From: Rubrivivax sp.
Lineage (GTDB): Bacteria; Pseudomonadota; Gammaproteobacteria; Burkholderiales; Burkholderiaceae_C
Direction: 5' to 3'
Assembly (NCBI GenBank): GCA_027484885.1
Contig: JAIXSD010000009.1
Coordinates: 1-6,822, forward strand
DNA length: 6,822 nt
Position numbers and translations under genes: made by a program. The notes below the pieces were generated by a model. That model was given only the letters and a program-made list of their open reading frames with translations. It did no database searches and had not been told where the DNA came from. Positions 6,366 through 6,822 of the stretch are shown one piece after another. The first letter of the stretch is position 1; each line of letters opens with the position of its first letter.

Positions 6366-6379
6366 ACGGGGGGGATGGG
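6366..6379 (-). promoter_or_regulatory. Candidate PEP-CTERM upstream element, copy 2
   Basis: Read on the minus strand this is CCCATCCCCCCCGT, ending 130 nt upstream of the PEP-CTERM start at 6235. It matches the element at 2203-2215 except for one extra C. It comes directly after the nadC terminator U-run, so it is at the very beginning of the region available to the PEP-CTERM promoter. Its function is inferred only from recurrence and spacing. Confidence 0.35.
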
Positions 6380-6404
6380 AAAACACGGGGCCGGACCGCC
6401 CCGT
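6380..6404 (-). terminator. Rho-independent terminator of nadC
   Basis: On the minus strand, ACGGGGC (6404-6398), a 6-nt loop and GCCCCGT (6391-6385) make a 7-bp G/C-rich stem followed by G and four Ts (6383-6380). It begins 11 nt after the nadC stop. The stem is short but all but one pair are G-C. Confidence 0.65.
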
Positions 6405-6414
6405 TGTGGCTCGC

Positions 6415-6822
6415 TCAGACCGGGCCGTCCACCCGCATCGAGAAGTCCACGGCCTTGATGTCCTTGGTCAGGCGGCCGATGGAGATGCGGTCCACGCCGG
6501 TGGCGGCAATCCAGCGCAGCTGATCCAGGGCCACGCCGCCCGAGACCTCCAGCAGGGCACGGCCGGCATTGAGGCGCACGGCCTCGATCATCTCGGCCTC
6601 GCTGAAGTTGTCCAGCAGCACGCTGACCGCGCCGGCGGCCAGGGCCTCCTGCAGCTCGGCCAGAGATTCCACCTCGATCTGGATGTCAACGCCCGCGTTC
6701 AAGGCCTGGGCGGCACGCAAGGCCTCGGACACGCCGCCGGCTGCGGCGATGTGGTTTTCCTTGATCAGGATGCCGTGGTACAGCGCCAGGCGCTGGTTGG
6801 CGCCGCCGCCCACGCGGACCGC
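6415..6822 (-). CDS. nadC: Nicotinate-nucleotide pyrophosphorylase (quinolinate phosphoribosyltransferase), C-terminal half
   Basis: This is the 3' end of nadC; the 5' part lies beyond the right edge. About 135 residues are visible, roughly half of the usual 280-300. The enzyme converts quinolinate and PRPP to nicotinate mononucleotide, CO2 and PPi in de novo NAD synthesis in the cytoplasm. Recognisable blocks in order are RVGGGANQRLALYHGILIKENHI (at the edge, with the substrate-binding Lys of LIKENH), IQIEVESLAEL, SVLLDNFSEAEM, ALLEVSGGV, GVDRISIGRLTK and AVDFSMR at the end. These line up with E. coli NadC throughout (GGGANHR, LIKENH, LLEVSG, GVDFISVG, LSMR). One difference is NQR in place of the common NHR. 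The GTG at 6813 is inside the conserved domain and is not a start. A terminator follows the stop. Confidence 0.97.
   Translation of the reverse strand, partial: AVRVGGGANQRLALYHGILIKENHIAAAGGVSEALRAAQALNAGVDIQIEVESLAELQEALAAGAVSVLLDNFSEAEMIEAVRLNAGRALLEVSGGVALDQLRWIAATGVDRISIGRLTKDIKAVDFSMRVDGPV

Overview
The window looks like chromosome of a GC-rich betaproteobacterium, most likely a Burkholderiales member of the Roseateles/Rubrivivax/Leptothrix kind. This is inferred from the strong G/C bias at third codon positions, three PEP-CTERM exported proteins with the usual PEP, hydrophobic helix and Arg/Lys tail, a Burkholderiales-style methyl-accepting chemotaxis protein, and a beta-type nadC. No mobile element, CRISPR array, tRNA or rRNA was seen. 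Both ends cut through other loci.

Layout. At the left edge a small one-helix protein (6-200, +) meets an oppositely directed two-gene operon across a perfect 17-bp terminator palindrome. The operon (2074 down to 292, -) encodes a secreted lamin-tail-domain PEP-CTERM protein followed by a secreted SdiA-regulated (YjiK-like) beta-propeller PEP-CTERM protein. Diverging from it is an orphan ParA-family ATPase (2304-3068, +). Next comes a probable two-gene transcription unit (3246-5630, +): a PstS-like periplasmic solute-binding protein and a four-helix-bundle chemoreceptor. It is preceded by a sequence that matches a PhoB (Pho) box with a correctly spaced -10 element, and it ends in a strong bidirectional terminator. 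A third, small PEP-CTERM protein (6235-5735, -) lies beyond that. Last is the 3' half of nadC (quinolinate phosphoribosyltransferase, -), which runs off the right edge and has its own terminator.

How the parts may work together. The most interesting unit is the solute-binding protein and chemoreceptor pair behind a putative Pho box. It suggests a chemotaxis module switched on by phosphate starvation, in which the binding protein presents a ligand to the receptor and no transporter genes are linked. The eye alignment warns that the binding protein lacks the canonical PstS phosphate-contacting Arg and Asp, so the ligand is open. The second observation is a G/C-run motif (CCCATCCCCCC(C)GT read on the minus strand) that occurs about 130 nt upstream of the start codon of both PEP-CTERM transcription units, with nearly identical spacing. 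It is a candidate shared regulatory site for the exosortase-dependent proteins. The exosortase itself is not in this window.
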